Assembly (NCBI GenBank): GCA_002490665.1
Contig: DKUL01000015.1
Span: 1 to 50,599, forward strand
Length of the DNA: 50,599 nucleotides
Origin: Lachnospiraceae bacterium UBA7205
GTDB lineage: Bacteria > Bacillota > Clostridia > Lachnospirales > Lachnospiraceae
Reading direction: 5' to 3'
Of this stretch, positions 38,587-47,947 are shown one piece after another. The notes beneath the pieces were generated by a model. The model saw only the letters and a program-made list of their open reading frames with translations, was not told the DNA's origin and ran no database searches. A program made the position numbers and the translations under genes. The number at the start of each line of letters is the position of its first letter. The first letter of the stretch is position 1.

Positions 38587-41439
38587 ATGAATGTTGTACT
38601 TTTGGGAATTGGAATTTTTGGTATTGGTATAATCATATTTGCATTAATGCTTCTGCTCCGGGGCGATGGCGCAAGGGAGCAGAAGCTGATGCAGTATTTT
38701 CTGCTGGGTGCACTTGTGCAGAATGCAGGATATCTTCTGGAACTGACGGCGCCTTCGATGGAGGCGGCTGTTGTTTCTGTCAAAATGCAGTATCTGGGAT
38801 CCCTGACAATTCCAATCAGCTACTGCCATTTCATGTTTCGCTATTGTCATGCAAGGACACCGAAAAAGGTTTTAGCTGTCCTGGAGATGATAGATGTCTT
38901 TATTTTGCTCCTTGTTTTCACATGTGATTTGCATCAGTTTTATTACCGTGACATACAGTGGCTGACAGATGCGAACGGGCATGGCTATCTGAGACTGCAG
39001 TACGGACCGGGCTATTGGATTTTCATGCTGTGCGGGACAATCGTGCCGTATGTATTGTCATTGTACGCGTTAATCAGCGTCTGTATCAGGAAGCCGGAAT
39101 ATGCTGCGGACAGGAGATGCAGGCTGATTCTTGTGTTATCTTTTTTGCCGGTAGGCGCGCTTTATGCCTATTCCATGAAGCTGACGCGTGCGTATGACCC
39201 CACTCCGGTTGTCCTGGGACTGGTTCTTTCGAGTGTGGTTATTCTGATATGGAGCAGGAAGGTGTATGATTTTAGCAGTCTGGCGTTTGGCATTTTGGTA
39301 AACAGCATGAGTGACGGTGTGATTGCCCTTGACGAACAGCGTCAGATTACGAATTACAACCCGGCAGCGACAGGTATTTTTACGGATCTGGCTCATATGA
39401 CAGGGGAACCGGTTGAGATGCTGAACGGATTCCCGAAGGATATGCTGGGCGAGGAAGCGAAGCGGGAATTTTGTCTGAATGACCGTTTTTACCAGGGACA
39501 TGTGGAACCGATTCTGGATGAATTCGGGAAAAACAAGGGCTATGTTGTCCTCTTTTTTGATGTGACGGAAACGAGAAATTATATAGAAGAAATCAAGCGT
39601 GTGCGGGAACAGGCGGAACAGGCGAATATTGCAAAGAGTGCATTTCTTGCCAACATGTCCCATGAAATCCGGACACCGATGAATGCGATTGTCGGCCTGA
39701 GCGACATAATTATGGAGGAGAGCAGGGGAAGGAAGGTATATGAGTATGCATGTGACATCAAGTCGGCTTCCCGCAATCTTCTGTCACTCATCAATGACAT
39801 TCTGGATTTATCCAAGGTGGAAGCGGGCAAGATGGAGCTGGTGCCGGTGGCGTATCATGTGAGGACCCTTGTCGGCGAGGTCATGAATATGATGGATGTG
39901 GTGGCGTCACAGCGCGGTCTTAGGCTGAAACAGGATTTTGACATGTCCATTCCAAGCCGTTATCTGGGTGATGATGGCAGGATCAGGCAGATTCTAATTA
40001 ATATCCTAAACAATGCGCTCAAGTTTACAAGGAAAGGTCATGTCGCGCTTTCTGTCACAGGGACGCGAGGAGACACGCAGGACACAGAATGGCTGGTGTT
40101 TCGTATTGAGGATACGGGATGCGGTATCCGCGAGGAAGATTTAAAAACGATATTTGAAAATTTCCAACAGGTTGATTCCAAAAGAAACCGGACGGTTGAG
40201 GGAACCGGGCTCGGGCTGTCCATCACCAAACGCCTTGTCGAGCTGATGCAGGGCACGGTGCATGTGGAGAGCGTATATGGCGAGGGTACTGTTTTTACGG
40301 TTAAAATTCCGCAAAAGATTATGGATTATCGAACATTGTCCGAGAATCCGGAGGAGGAAACGCGCAAGGAGGAGGAAATCCAGCCGTTTACTGCGGATGG
40401 ATGCAGGGTGCTGGTGGTTGATGACAACCGGATTAACAGGAAAATTGCAACAATATTTCTACAGTCTTATGGTATGGAGATTGATGAGGCAGACAGCGGG
40501 ACGGCGGCAATTGCGCTTGTGCGCAAGAAATGTTATGATATTATTTTCATGGATCATATGATGCCGGAAATGGACGGAATAGAGACGGTACAGATAATTC
40601 GCAGTGAGTGCGGGGAAAATGGCAGGCTGCCGGTGATTGTTGCACTGACCGCAAACGCGATGGAGGGAGTCAGGGAAACATTTCTGGAAAATGGTTTTCA
40701 GGATTTTATCACGAAGCCCCTGGACAGACGTCCGCTACAGGAAGTACTGAACAGGTGGATTCCGGAGCACAGGCGAACTGCCGGCACAGGTTCGGGAAAT
40801 ATTGCCGGAACAGACAGCCAAGTGGACAACAGCATTCAAAACATTTGCATTGAGGGGATTGATGCAGGAGAGGTGGCAAGGCGCTATTCTGGCAGCATGG
40901 AAGATTATTTTGAGCTTCTGGATTTGTATTGCCTGGATGGCAGGCGGAAAATAATTGTTTTGCAGGAGCTTTGGGAAAAGCATGATTATAAGAATTATGG
41001 CATTGAGGTGCATGGGCTGAAGAGCGCTTCTGCCAATGTGGGGGCAATGTATGTTTCAGACAGTGCCCTGGAGCATGAAAATGCAGTGAATAGAGGGGAC
41101 ACGGCATTTGTGGACACAAATATATCACAGCTGCTGGCAGTATATGAGGCACAGCTTGCGCATATTTCCCAATTCCTTGAAGGCAGTCGCAAAGCAGATG
41201 ACGGGAAGGAGAAAACACGCGTGCTTGACCACGCGGATTTCGTGGAGGGTATCAGGCAGGCGCTCGCAAGTCTGGAAAATTTCCGGGCAAAGGACTGCGC
41301 GCACAAAATAGAGGAGATTCTGCAATGCAGGCTGGATCCCGGTATGGAGGAGCGGCTGACAGAGATTTGGCAGCAGCTGAGATTATATGAAGATGAAGCG
41401 GCAGAGCGCCTGCTGCGGGAATTGCTGGAATGTGTCTGA
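38587..41439 (+). CDS. Hybrid sensor histidine kinase with 7TM region, PAS, receiver and HPt domains
   Basis: The N-terminal 225 residues hold seven hydrophobic segments of the 'histidine kinase N-terminal 7TM' type. A PAS-like domain follows (about 240-330, ITNYNPAATGIF), then HisKA with H359 (ANMSHEIRTPMNAIVG), an ATPase domain with N, G1 and G2 boxes, a receiver with D656 (IIFMDHMMPEMDG) and an HPt domain with H809 (VHGLKSASANVGA). A full phosphorelay is thus in one chain. The output regulator is not in the chain; the receiver gene 50 bases downstream is the likely partner. Confidence 0.93.
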   Translation: MNVVLLGIGIFGIGIIIFALMLLLRGDGAREQKLMQYFLLGALVQNAGYLLELTAPSMEAAVVSVKMQYLGSLTIPISYCHFMFRYCHARTPKKVLAVLEMIDVFILLLVFTCDLHQFYYRDIQWLTDANGHGYLRLQYGPGYWIFMLCGTIVPYVLSLYALISVCIRKPEYAADRRCRLILVLSFLPVGALYAYSMKLTRAYDPTPVVLGLVLSSVVILIWSRKVYDFSSLAFGILVNSMSDGVIALDEQRQITNYNPAATGIFTDLAHMTGEPVEMLNGFPKDMLGEEAKREFCLNDRFYQGHVEPILDEFGKNKGYVVLFFDVTETRNYIEEIKRVREQAEQANIAKSAFLANMSHEIRTPMNAIVGLSDIIMEESRGRKVYEYACDIKSASRNLLSLINDILDLSKVEAGKMELVPVAYHVRTLVGEVMNMMDVVASQRGLRLKQDFDMSIPSRYLGDDGRIRQILINILNNALKFTRKGHVALSVTGTRGDTQDTEWLVFRIEDTGCGIREEDLKTIFENFQQVDSKRNRTVEGTGLGLSITKRLVELMQGTVHVESVYGEGTVFTVKIPQKIMDYRTLSENPEEETRKEEEIQPFTADGCRVLVVDDNRINRKIATIFLQSYGMEIDEADSGTAAIALVRKKCYDIIFMDHMMPEMDGIETVQIIRSECGENGRLPVIVALTANAMEGVRETFLENGFQDFITKPLDRRPLQEVLNRWIPEHRRTAGTGSGNIAGTDSQVDNSIQNICIEGIDAGEVARRYSGSMEDYFELLDLYCLDGRRKIIVLQELWEKHDYKNYGIEVHGLKSASANVGAMYVSDSALEHENAVNRGDTAFVDTNISQLLAVYEAQLAHISQFLEGSRKADDGKEKTRVLDHADFVEGIRQALASLENFRAKDCAHKIEEILQCRLDPGMEERLTEIWQQLRLYEDEAAERLLRELLECV

Positions 41440-41488
41440 AAAAGTACAGACCATAAAATATATTTATTTCTAAGGGGGATGACTGGAA

Positions 41489-41857
41489 ATGGAAAAATTA
41501 AAAATTTTGGCTGTGGATGACAACAGCATTAGCCTTGCTGCGATTGAGCAGGAGCTGAAAAAGGAGTATGAGGTGATTCCTATCAATTCTGGCACGCGTG
41601 CCTTGCAGTATCTGCGGCGGGAAAGACCGGATCTGATACTTCTGGATATTCAGATGGAGCAAAAGGATGGCATTGAGACGCTGCGGGAGATTCGTGAGAT
41701 GGAGAAATGTAAGGATATTCCTGTGATTATGCTTACGTCGAAACAGGATAAATCGGCAGTCGTGGAGACGTCCAAGCTTGGAATTTACGACTACATTCTC
41801 AAACCGTTTCAGGGGGAGGATCTGCATAACCGGATTGACCGTGTGCTCAAGAAGTAG
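41489..41857 (+). CDS. Stand-alone receiver domain response regulator
   Basis: The 122-residue protein is a single CheY-like domain: acidic pair in ILAVDDNS, phosphoacceptor at about D53 (LILLDIQMEQKDG), Thr in MLTSKQD and Lys in YILKPF. It has no output domain. It follows the hybrid kinase by 50 bases with AAGGGGG as ribosome site, so it is probably the phosphorelay partner. Confidence 0.92.
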   Translation: MEKLKILAVDDNSISLAAIEQELKKEYEVIPINSGTRALQYLRRERPDLILLDIQMEQKDGIETLREIREMEKCKDIPVIMLTSKQDKSAVVETSKLGIYDYILKPFQGEDLHNRIDRVLKK

Positions 41858-41862
41858 TGTGA

Positions 41863-41891
41863 AATGCGGAGAAGTACTAAGTTTCACGCCG
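41863..41891. repeat. Dispersed palindromic repeat, partial copy 3
   Basis: GTGAAATGCGGAGAAGTACT followed by AAGTTTCAC repeats the right half of the copy at 31174-31231 (GCGGAGAAGTACTAAGTT) and closes with GTGAAA/TTTCAC arms. It lies directly behind the receiver gene. Confidence 0.55.
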
Positions 41892-41927
41892 AAAAATGCC
41901 GGGTAGTATGGAAGATGAAAAAAGTGG

Positions 41928-41956
41928 TTGACAAAATGCAAAATATAAGATAATAT
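41928..41956 (+). promoter_or_regulatory. Promoter of tRNA-Leu(AAG), second copy
   Basis: TTGACA (41928-41933) and TAATAT (41951-41956) have a 17-base spacer, 12 bases before the mature tRNA. Confidence 0.8.
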
Positions 41957-41967
41957 ATTTTTTGTTC

Positions 41968-42051
41968 GCGGAAGTGCTGGAATTGGCAGACAGGCAAGAC
42001 TAAGGATCTTGTGTCGGTAACGACGTGTGGGTTCAAGTCCCATCTTCCGCA
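41968..42051 (+). tRNA. tRNA-Leu, anticodon AAG (copy 2)
   Basis: All 84 bases are identical to tRNA-Leu at 14106-14189, including the AAG anticodon loop CTAAGGA. The 3' end is followed by unrelated sequence and a terminator (CTCCGG/TCGGGG with a T-run, about 42061-42092). No cassette is inserted here, so it may represent the empty state of the same type of site. Confidence 0.96.
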
Positions 42052-42144
42052 GGCAAAAGTGCTCCGGAGTGGAATGTTTCGGGGTTTTTTTCATGTTCCA
42101 GATACACCATTTGAAAGTGCAAAAAGCACACAGGGAAGGACATA

Positions 42145-43005
42145 ATGATGAAAAAACATATGACATTAATAGGTGCTGCGGCTGTCATGATGCTGATGGC
42201 ATCCGGCTGTGCAAAGGATAAGGAACCGCAGGAGCCGGTTACATTAACTTATGATGACATTTTTCCGGAGCCCGTGCAGCAGCCAGTGATTGTGCGTGAC
42301 GAACAGAGTATGGTTCAGGAAGGACGTACAGAACAGGCAGAGACTGTGGATGATGCAGAAACCGAGACAGAGGCAGTGCCATTTGCAGACCGCATCGCAG
42401 AAGGGCAGGCAATTGTTTACAATATAGAGACTTCCGCATATGAAGAAGGTGTAGTCAGCGTGGAATACCCACAGCTAGCCGGCATGGCGGATGGGGAAGT
42501 CCAGGGGCAAATCAACGAAAACATAAAAAGGGCTGTAACGGACAGCATTGTCACAGAAAACCTCCGTTCCTACGAGATGCAGTATGAAACCGCCTCAAAG
42601 GGAAGCGGCATGGTTTCCTTTATTTTCCGGGGAATGGCGTATTATGAGGGCAGTGCATATCCAAACAACATTGTAAAGACGCTCAATATAGAACTGGGGA
42701 CCGGAAAAAGCATCCGGTTAAAGGATTATTCGGACATTGCGGGCGTGGTGAGCTGCCTTGAACTTGCCGATGGGTATTCGGTGAAGAATGACGGTGTTGA
42801 CATGGCGGATTTTTCGGCTTTTTTGAATAATGGGTCAGTAACGGATTACGCCATGACGCTTCTGGATTTTGACATCGATTTTGAAAACCCGGATTTGATA
42901 CCGGCAGGGTACTCCGCGGTCAGGGAGAATCATCTGGTGCTTTTCATAGAAGCGGAACATGCAATGGGAGACTACGTTGAGATAGTGTTCGATAAAAATT
43001 TGTAG
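42145..43005 (+). CDS. Lipoprotein with DUF4163/DUF3298-like (RsiV/PdaC-type) domain
   Basis: A signal peptide with lipobox (MMKKHMTLIGAAAVMMLMASGC, cysteine at residue 22) anchors the protein outside the membrane. A Glu/Thr-rich linker (about 35-85) leads into a domain with VEYPQLAGMADGEVQGQINENIKRAV and a C-terminal half of alternating strands (SIRLKDYSDI...ENHLVLFIEAEHAMGDYVEIVF). The layout fits the PdaC/RsiV extracellular domains, which in Bacillus bind peptidoglycan or lysozyme. No transmembrane or sigma partner is adjacent. Either of two adjacent ATGs could start it. Confidence 0.75.
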   Translation: MMKKHMTLIGAAAVMMLMASGCAKDKEPQEPVTLTYDDIFPEPVQQPVIVRDEQSMVQEGRTEQAETVDDAETETEAVPFADRIAEGQAIVYNIETSAYEEGVVSVEYPQLAGMADGEVQGQINENIKRAVTDSIVTENLRSYEMQYETASKGSGMVSFIFRGMAYYEGSAYPNNIVKTLNIELGTGKSIRLKDYSDIAGVVSCLELADGYSVKNDGVDMADFSAFLNNGSVTDYAMTLLDFDIDFENPDLIPAGYSAVRENHLVLFIEAEHAMGDYVEIVFDKNL

Positions 43006-43096
43006 AATTATAGATAAAAAAAGGAATTTGGAAATCTGTGTGGAATATATTATATATGGAAATAGGAATCATAAACCAACGCTATGGGGGATTGTT

Positions 43097-44101
43097 ATGA
43101 CAATACGCGAAAATCTTGAACAGTGGGAAAGTGAGTATTTAAGTCCATATGCCACACAGAGCGCCCTGTCAAGGGGAAGGGACAGGCAGGAGGAACAGTG
43201 TGACATCAGGCCTGTTTTTCAGAGAGACAGGGACCGGATACTGCATTCAAAATCGTTCCGGCGCCTTAAGGACAAAACGCAGGTTTTTCTGTCGCCGGAG
43301 AGCGACCACTATCGGACAAGGCTTACCCATACGCTGGAAGTATCACAGAATGCAAGGACAATCGCAAGGGCACTACAGCTGAATGAAGAACTGGTGGAGG
43401 CGATAGCGCTTGGGCATGACCTCGGGCATACTCCGTTCGGGCACGCAGGGGAGCGGGCGCTCAACGATATCTGTCCCTACGGTTTTAAGCACAATGAGCA
43501 GAGTGTGCGTACCGTGGAGATTCTTGAGAAGGATGGGGAAGGCCTGAACCTGACTTGGGAAGTGCGGGACGGAATGAAAAACCACCAGACTTCTAGCATG
43601 CCGGCAACCCTTGAGGGAAAAGTGGTACGTTTTTCGGACAAGATTGCATATACTTACCATGACATGGATGATGCAGTGCGGGCAGGAATCCTGAAGGAGC
43701 GGGATATTCCGCGGGAAATCGGCGAGGTAGTCGGCTATTCGCCGCGGGAGCGGCTCAATAATTTCATTCATGACATCGTGACACAGAGCAAGGGGACGGA
43801 TGATGTGCGCATGTCGGATGATGTGGAGCTTGCCATGCGTGATTTACGTCATTTCATGTACGACAAGGTGTATAGCAATCCGGTTGCGAAGTGTGAGGAA
43901 AACAAGGCAGTTTCGCTTGTCAAGACACTTTATGAGTATTACATGCGGCATACGGAGGAGCTGCCCAAGTTCTTTGTGGAGCTGGGGCTTAGCGGGGAGC
44001 CGCGGGAAAAGGTTGTGTGTGACTACATAAGCTCCATGACGGACAGGTTTGCCATCGCGCTGTACAATGAGCTGTATGTGCCGAAATTCTGGATGGGATA
44101 G
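43097..44101 (+). CDS. dgt: Deoxyguanosinetriphosphate triphosphohydrolase-like HD protein
   Basis: The protein hydrolyses dNTPs to nucleoside and triphosphate. The HD motifs are HTLEVSQNARTIARAL, GHDLGHTPFGHAGE and FSDKIAYTYHDMDDA. The N-terminus LSPYATQSALSRGRDRQEEQCDIRPVFQRDRDRILHSKSFRRLKDKTQVFL is characteristic. ATG 43097 follows GGGGG at suitable spacing; the open frame reaches back to 43028 without support. The 334-residue length fits the family. It precedes dnaG, a common gene order in Clostridia. Confidence 0.92.
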   Translation: MTIRENLEQWESEYLSPYATQSALSRGRDRQEEQCDIRPVFQRDRDRILHSKSFRRLKDKTQVFLSPESDHYRTRLTHTLEVSQNARTIARALQLNEELVEAIALGHDLGHTPFGHAGERALNDICPYGFKHNEQSVRTVEILEKDGEGLNLTWEVRDGMKNHQTSSMPATLEGKVVRFSDKIAYTYHDMDDAVRAGILKERDIPREIGEVVGYSPRERLNNFIHDIVTQSKGTDDVRMSDDVELAMRDLRHFMYDKVYSNPVAKCEENKAVSLVKTLYEYYMRHTEELPKFFVELGLSGEPREKVVCDYISSMTDRFAIALYNELYVPKFWMG

Positions 44102-44150
44102 CGCTGCGGCAGCCTGCCGGTATGAAGAAAGGAAAGAGAGTTAGGGTTCA

Positions 44151-45941
44151 ATGTATTATCCGGAGGAACTGGTAGAAGAAGTAAGGCAGAAGAATGATAT
44201 AGTCGATGTGATATCCGGCTATGTGTCATTACAGAAGAAGGGCAGCAACTATATGTGCTGCTGCCCTTTCCACGGTGAGAAGACGCCGTCGTTTTCGGTG
44301 AACCGCGCAAGGCAGATTTATAAGTGCTTTGGCTGCGGTGAGGGCGGCAATGTCCTTACATTTGTCATGAAATATGAGAACTGTACGTTTCCCGAAGCAC
44401 TGAAAATGCTTGCCGAGAAGGCGGGCGTGGAGCTGCCAAAGGCAGAGTATTCCGAGGAGGCAAGGAGACGCGAGGGCAGGCGGCAGAGACTTCTGGAGGT
44501 CAATAAAGAGGCGGCAAAATTTTACTATTACCAGCTCCGGACAGACAGGGGCATCCGCGCAAAGGAATATTTGGACAAGCGCAGGCTTTCCGATGACACA
44601 AGGAAGAATTTTGGTCTTGGGTATGCGCCGTCAAGAGGCGAGGAGCTTTTAATGTACCTCCACCAAAAAGGGTTTACAGATGATTTGATACGTGATGTGG
44701 GACTTGCAAAGGTTGATGAAAGAAGGGGAACGACAACACAGTTCTGGAACAGGGTCATGTTTCCCATACAGGATATCAATCACCGTGTAATAGGATTTGG
44801 CGGACGGATTATGGGGGACGGGGATAGCGGACCAAAGTACCTGAACTCGCCGGAGACGGAAATTTTTGATAAGAGCAGGAACCTGTATGGCATGAATTAT
44901 GCGCGCACGGCAAGGACGGGAAATATCATACTGTGCGAGGGTTATATGGATGTAATCAGCATGCACCAGGCAGGTTTCACGCAGGCTGTGGCATCTCTTG
45001 GAACGGCGTTTACGCCGGGACAAGCAGGTCTGATTAAGAAATATACAAAGGACGTGTTTTTGGCATATGACAGCGACGGGGCGGGGGTAAAGGCAGCGCT
45101 GCGGGCGATACGGATACTCAGGGACGCAGGGATGTCTGGCAGGATAATCAACATGGCGCCCTATAAGGATCCGGATGAATTTATTAAGAACCTGGGACAG
45201 GAGGCCTTTCAGGAGCGCATTGACCACGCAGAGAACTCGTTTCTGTTTGAAATCAGGATGCTTGAGCGGGATTTTGACATGGATGACCCGGAGCAAAAGA
45301 CAAATTTTCACAACCAGATAGCCAGAAGGCTCTGTGATTTTGGCGAGGATGTGGAGCGCGAAAATTATATCGAGGCAGTGGCGCAGAAGTACCACATCGG
45401 CTTTGAAAATTTAAGGAAACTGGTTGTAAACATGGCGGCAAAGACGGGCGGATTCGCAGTACAGACCATGGAGCGTCCCAAATCAGGCGTGCAGGGCAGA
45501 AACAGGAACACACCTGAGGAAAATGTGAAAAAGTCGCAGAGACTGCTGCTGACATGGCTTACGGACTATCCACAGCTGTACGCAAAGATAAAAAGCTACA
45601 TCACGCCGGAAGATTTTACGGAAGAGCTTTACAGCAGGGTCGCAAGGCGGATGTTTGAAGATATCGAGAAAAATCAGTTTAATCCGGCAGGAATCATCAA
45701 TATGTTTGAGGATGAGAAGGAACAGAGTGAGGCGGCATCCCTTTTTACGACAAAGCTTCCGGAGCTGGAAAGCGAACAGGAGAAGGAAAAGGCATTTCAC
45801 GACATCCTTGTGCGGGTCAAGAAAAACAGCTATGCGTATTACTCTGCGAAGTCAGGGGTGGACATATCGGCGCTTAGCAGGGTAATTGAAGGCAAAAAAG
45901 CATTGGAAGAACTTAACAAAACGCATATTTCTTTTCATTAG
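44151..45941 (+). CDS. dnaG: DNA primase
   Basis: DnaG makes the RNA primers of DNA replication. The CHC2 zinc finger is visible at the N-terminus (CCPFHGEKTPSFSVNRARQIYKCFGCGEGG), followed by the RNA polymerase core with GFGGRIM, the TOPRIM signatures LCEGYMDVISMHQAG and YDSDGAGVKA, and a C-terminal DnaB-binding helical part (about residues 450-596). At 596 residues it is of normal length. AAAGGAAAGAGAG lies before the start. It heads the dnaG-rpoD macromolecular synthesis operon. Confidence 0.96.
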   Translation: MYYPEELVEEVRQKNDIVDVISGYVSLQKKGSNYMCCCPFHGEKTPSFSVNRARQIYKCFGCGEGGNVLTFVMKYENCTFPEALKMLAEKAGVELPKAEYSEEARRREGRRQRLLEVNKEAAKFYYYQLRTDRGIRAKEYLDKRRLSDDTRKNFGLGYAPSRGEELLMYLHQKGFTDDLIRDVGLAKVDERRGTTTQFWNRVMFPIQDINHRVIGFGGRIMGDGDSGPKYLNSPETEIFDKSRNLYGMNYARTARTGNIILCEGYMDVISMHQAGFTQAVASLGTAFTPGQAGLIKKYTKDVFLAYDSDGAGVKAALRAIRILRDAGMSGRIINMAPYKDPDEFIKNLGQEAFQERIDHAENSFLFEIRMLERDFDMDDPEQKTNFHNQIARRLCDFGEDVERENYIEAVAQKYHIGFENLRKLVVNMAAKTGGFAVQTMERPKSGVQGRNRNTPEENVKKSQRLLLTWLTDYPQLYAKIKSYITPEDFTEELYSRVARRMFEDIEKNQFNPAGIINMFEDEKEQSEAASLFTTKLPELESEQEKEKAFHDILVRVKKNSYAYYSAKSGVDISALSRVIEGKKALEELNKTHISFH

Positions 45942-45976
45942 GGATAAAAATAATATGGTATGGAGGATTGACCAGA

Positions 45977-47092
45977 ATGGATGAAAACACACAAGCAAAA
46001 TTTGACGCGAAATTAAAAGAGCTCCTGGCGGTGGCGAAGAAGAAGAAAAATGTGCTGGAGTATCAGGAAATCAGCGACTATTTCAAGGACATGGTTCTTG
46101 AGGAGGAGCAGTTTGAACGGATTCTCGAGACGCTGGAACAGAACAATGTGGACGTTCTTCGCATTACAGACGATGATGATGACATTCCCGATGACGATTT
46201 GCTCCTGGTGGATGATGAGGAGATGGACATGGAAAATATCGACCTGTCCGTACCGGACGGAGTCGGGATAGAGGATCCAGTCAGGATGTACCTGAAGGAA
46301 ATCGGAAAAGTGCCGCTGCTCAGTGCGGACGAGGAGATAGAGCTTGCCAAAAAGATGGAACTCGGGGATGAGGATTCCAAGAAAAGGCTTGCGGAGGCGA
46401 ACCTCCGTCTCGTTGTCAGCATCGCCAAGAGATATGTCGGGCGCGGCATGCTGTTTCTCGACCTCATTCAGGAGGGAAATCTCGGACTGATTAAGGCGGT
46501 GGAAAAATTCGACTACAGGAAAGGCTATAAGTTTTCTACGTATGCCACATGGTGGATTCGCCAGGCAATTACAAGGGCAATAGCAGACCAGGCAAGGACG
46601 ATACGTATCCCTGTCCACATGGTTGAGACCATCAACAAGCTCATCCGCGTGAGCAGGCAGCTGCTTCAGGAGCTTGGCAGGGAACCGACCCCGGAGGAAA
46701 TTGCCAAGGAAATGAACATGCCCGAGGAGCGTGTCCGGGAAATCCTTAAAATATCCCAGGAGCCGGTTTCGCTGGAGACACCGATTGGCGAGGAGGAGGA
46801 CAGTCATCTTGGTGACTTTATACAGGATGACAACGTTCCGGTGCCTGCTGATGCGGCGGCATTTACACTGCTCAAGGAACAGCTTGTGGAAGTGCTTGAC
46901 ACCCTTGCGGACAGGGAGCAGAAAGTGCTCAGGCTTCGTTTTGGCCTGGACGACGGAAGGGCACGCACCCTTGAGGAGGTAGGAAAAGAATTCAATGTGA
47001 CGAGAGAGCGCATCCGGCAGATAGAGGCAAAGGCGCTGAGAAAGCTGCGCCATCCTTCACGCAGCCGCAAGCTTAAGGATTTTTTGGATTAG
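45977..47092 (+). CDS. rpoD: Primary RNA polymerase sigma factor (SigA)
   Basis: This is the housekeeping sigma factor. A Region 1.1-like acidic N-terminus is followed by Region 1.2 (DPVRMYLKEIGKVPLLSADEEIELAK), Region 2 (NLRLVVSIAKRYVGRGMLFLDLIQEGNLGLIKAVEKFDYRKGYKFSTYATWWIRQAI), Region 3 and Region 4 (GRARTLEEVGKEFNVTRERIRQIEAKALRKLRHP). GGAGG (45962-45966) fits ATG 45977; the TTG at 45968 is too close. The sigma-A-type promoters noted in this window fit this factor. Ends 10 bases before trmK. Confidence 0.97.
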   Translation: MDENTQAKFDAKLKELLAVAKKKKNVLEYQEISDYFKDMVLEEEQFERILETLEQNNVDVLRITDDDDDIPDDDLLLVDDEEMDMENIDLSVPDGVGIEDPVRMYLKEIGKVPLLSADEEIELAKKMELGDEDSKKRLAEANLRLVVSIAKRYVGRGMLFLDLIQEGNLGLIKAVEKFDYRKGYKFSTYATWWIRQAITRAIADQARTIRIPVHMVETINKLIRVSRQLLQELGREPTPEEIAKEMNMPEERVREILKISQEPVSLETPIGEEEDSHLGDFIQDDNVPVPADAAAFTLLKEQLVEVLDTLADREQKVLRLRFGLDDGRARTLEEVGKEFNVTRERIRQIEAKALRKLRHPSRSRKLKDFLD

Positions 47093-47102
47093 GAGAATGT
47101 GC

Positions 47103-47930
47103 ATGCTGTTATCAGAGAGAATGAGGGCTGTGGCGGGACTTGTGCAGCCCTGTAAAAGTATAGCAGATATAGGATGTGATCACGGGTATGTTGCGATGGA
47201 GCTTGTGCGGAGCAAGATATGCCGGCATGTGATTGCGATGGACATTAACCGCGGACCGCTTGACAGAGCCAGGCGTAATATCATGGATTATGGTATGCAG
47301 GATTATATTGAAATCCGGCTTTCCGATGGTGTCAGGAAACTGAAGGCAGGCGAGGCGGAAGGGATGATATGTGCCGGAATGGGCGGGAAGCTTATCATAT
47401 CCATACTGGAGCAGGGAAAAGAACTTGTAGAAGAAATGAACCAGGTGATACTACAGCCACAGTCAGAGCTGGATGAAGTGCGTAGGTACTTAAGGGAGAG
47501 CGGCCTGATGATCGAGCGGGAAGACATGATATATGAGGATGGAAAGTATTATCCGATGATACGGGCGATTCCCGGTGCTTTTGGGAAGCTTGAGCGGCAG
47601 ATTGGCGGGAATCTGGAGCAGATGTGCAGGCGCAGCGGAGTCCATGTGAACGGAATTCCCGCATACAGGCAGCCTTTTGATATTTCCGAGATATCCATGG
47701 GGGAAGTGCAGCGGCTTACCAGGGTTCAGGATACATATGGTCCATGCCTTCTGGGCATGGCACATCCGATTTTAAGGAAGTATCTGCTGTGGCAAAAAGA
47801 GAATTATGGAAATATCCGGCAGAATCTGCTGAGCCAGCGGCAGACTACTGCAAGGCAGCAACAGCGCATTGAGGAGCTGGACGAAAAACTAAGCGACATC
47901 GTGTTCTGCCTGTATTACTATTTTAAGTAG
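47103..47930 (+). CDS. trmK: tRNA (adenine(22)-N1)-methyltransferase
   Basis: TrmK methylates A22 of certain tRNAs in Gram-positives. The N-terminus (LLSERMRAVAGLVQPCKSIADIGCDHGYVAMELV) contains the SAM-binding motif DIGCDHGY. GMGGKLIISIL and LQPQSELDEVRRYL are further family motifs, and the C-terminal helical region (about 190-275) is typical. AGGAG at 47091-47095 is one base from ATG 47097 and seven from ATG 47103, so the latter is chosen. It sits between rpoD and the Nif3 gene, as in Bacillus (yqfN). Confidence 0.92.
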   Translation: MLLSERMRAVAGLVQPCKSIADIGCDHGYVAMELVRSKICRHVIAMDINRGPLDRARRNIMDYGMQDYIEIRLSDGVRKLKAGEAEGMICAGMGGKLIISILEQGKELVEEMNQVILQPQSELDEVRRYLRESGLMIEREDMIYEDGKYYPMIRAIPGAFGKLERQIGGNLEQMCRRSGVHVNGIPAYRQPFDISEISMGEVQRLTRVQDTYGPCLLGMAHPILRKYLLWQKENYGNIRQNLLSQRQTTARQQQRIEELDEKLSDIVFCLYYYFK

Positions 47931-47947
47931 GGAAATGAGGGATTTGT

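Noticed and set aside
46013..47053. Minus-strand frame of 346 codons opposite rpoD
   Set aside because: Shadow of a highly conserved gene; no motif and no ribosome site.
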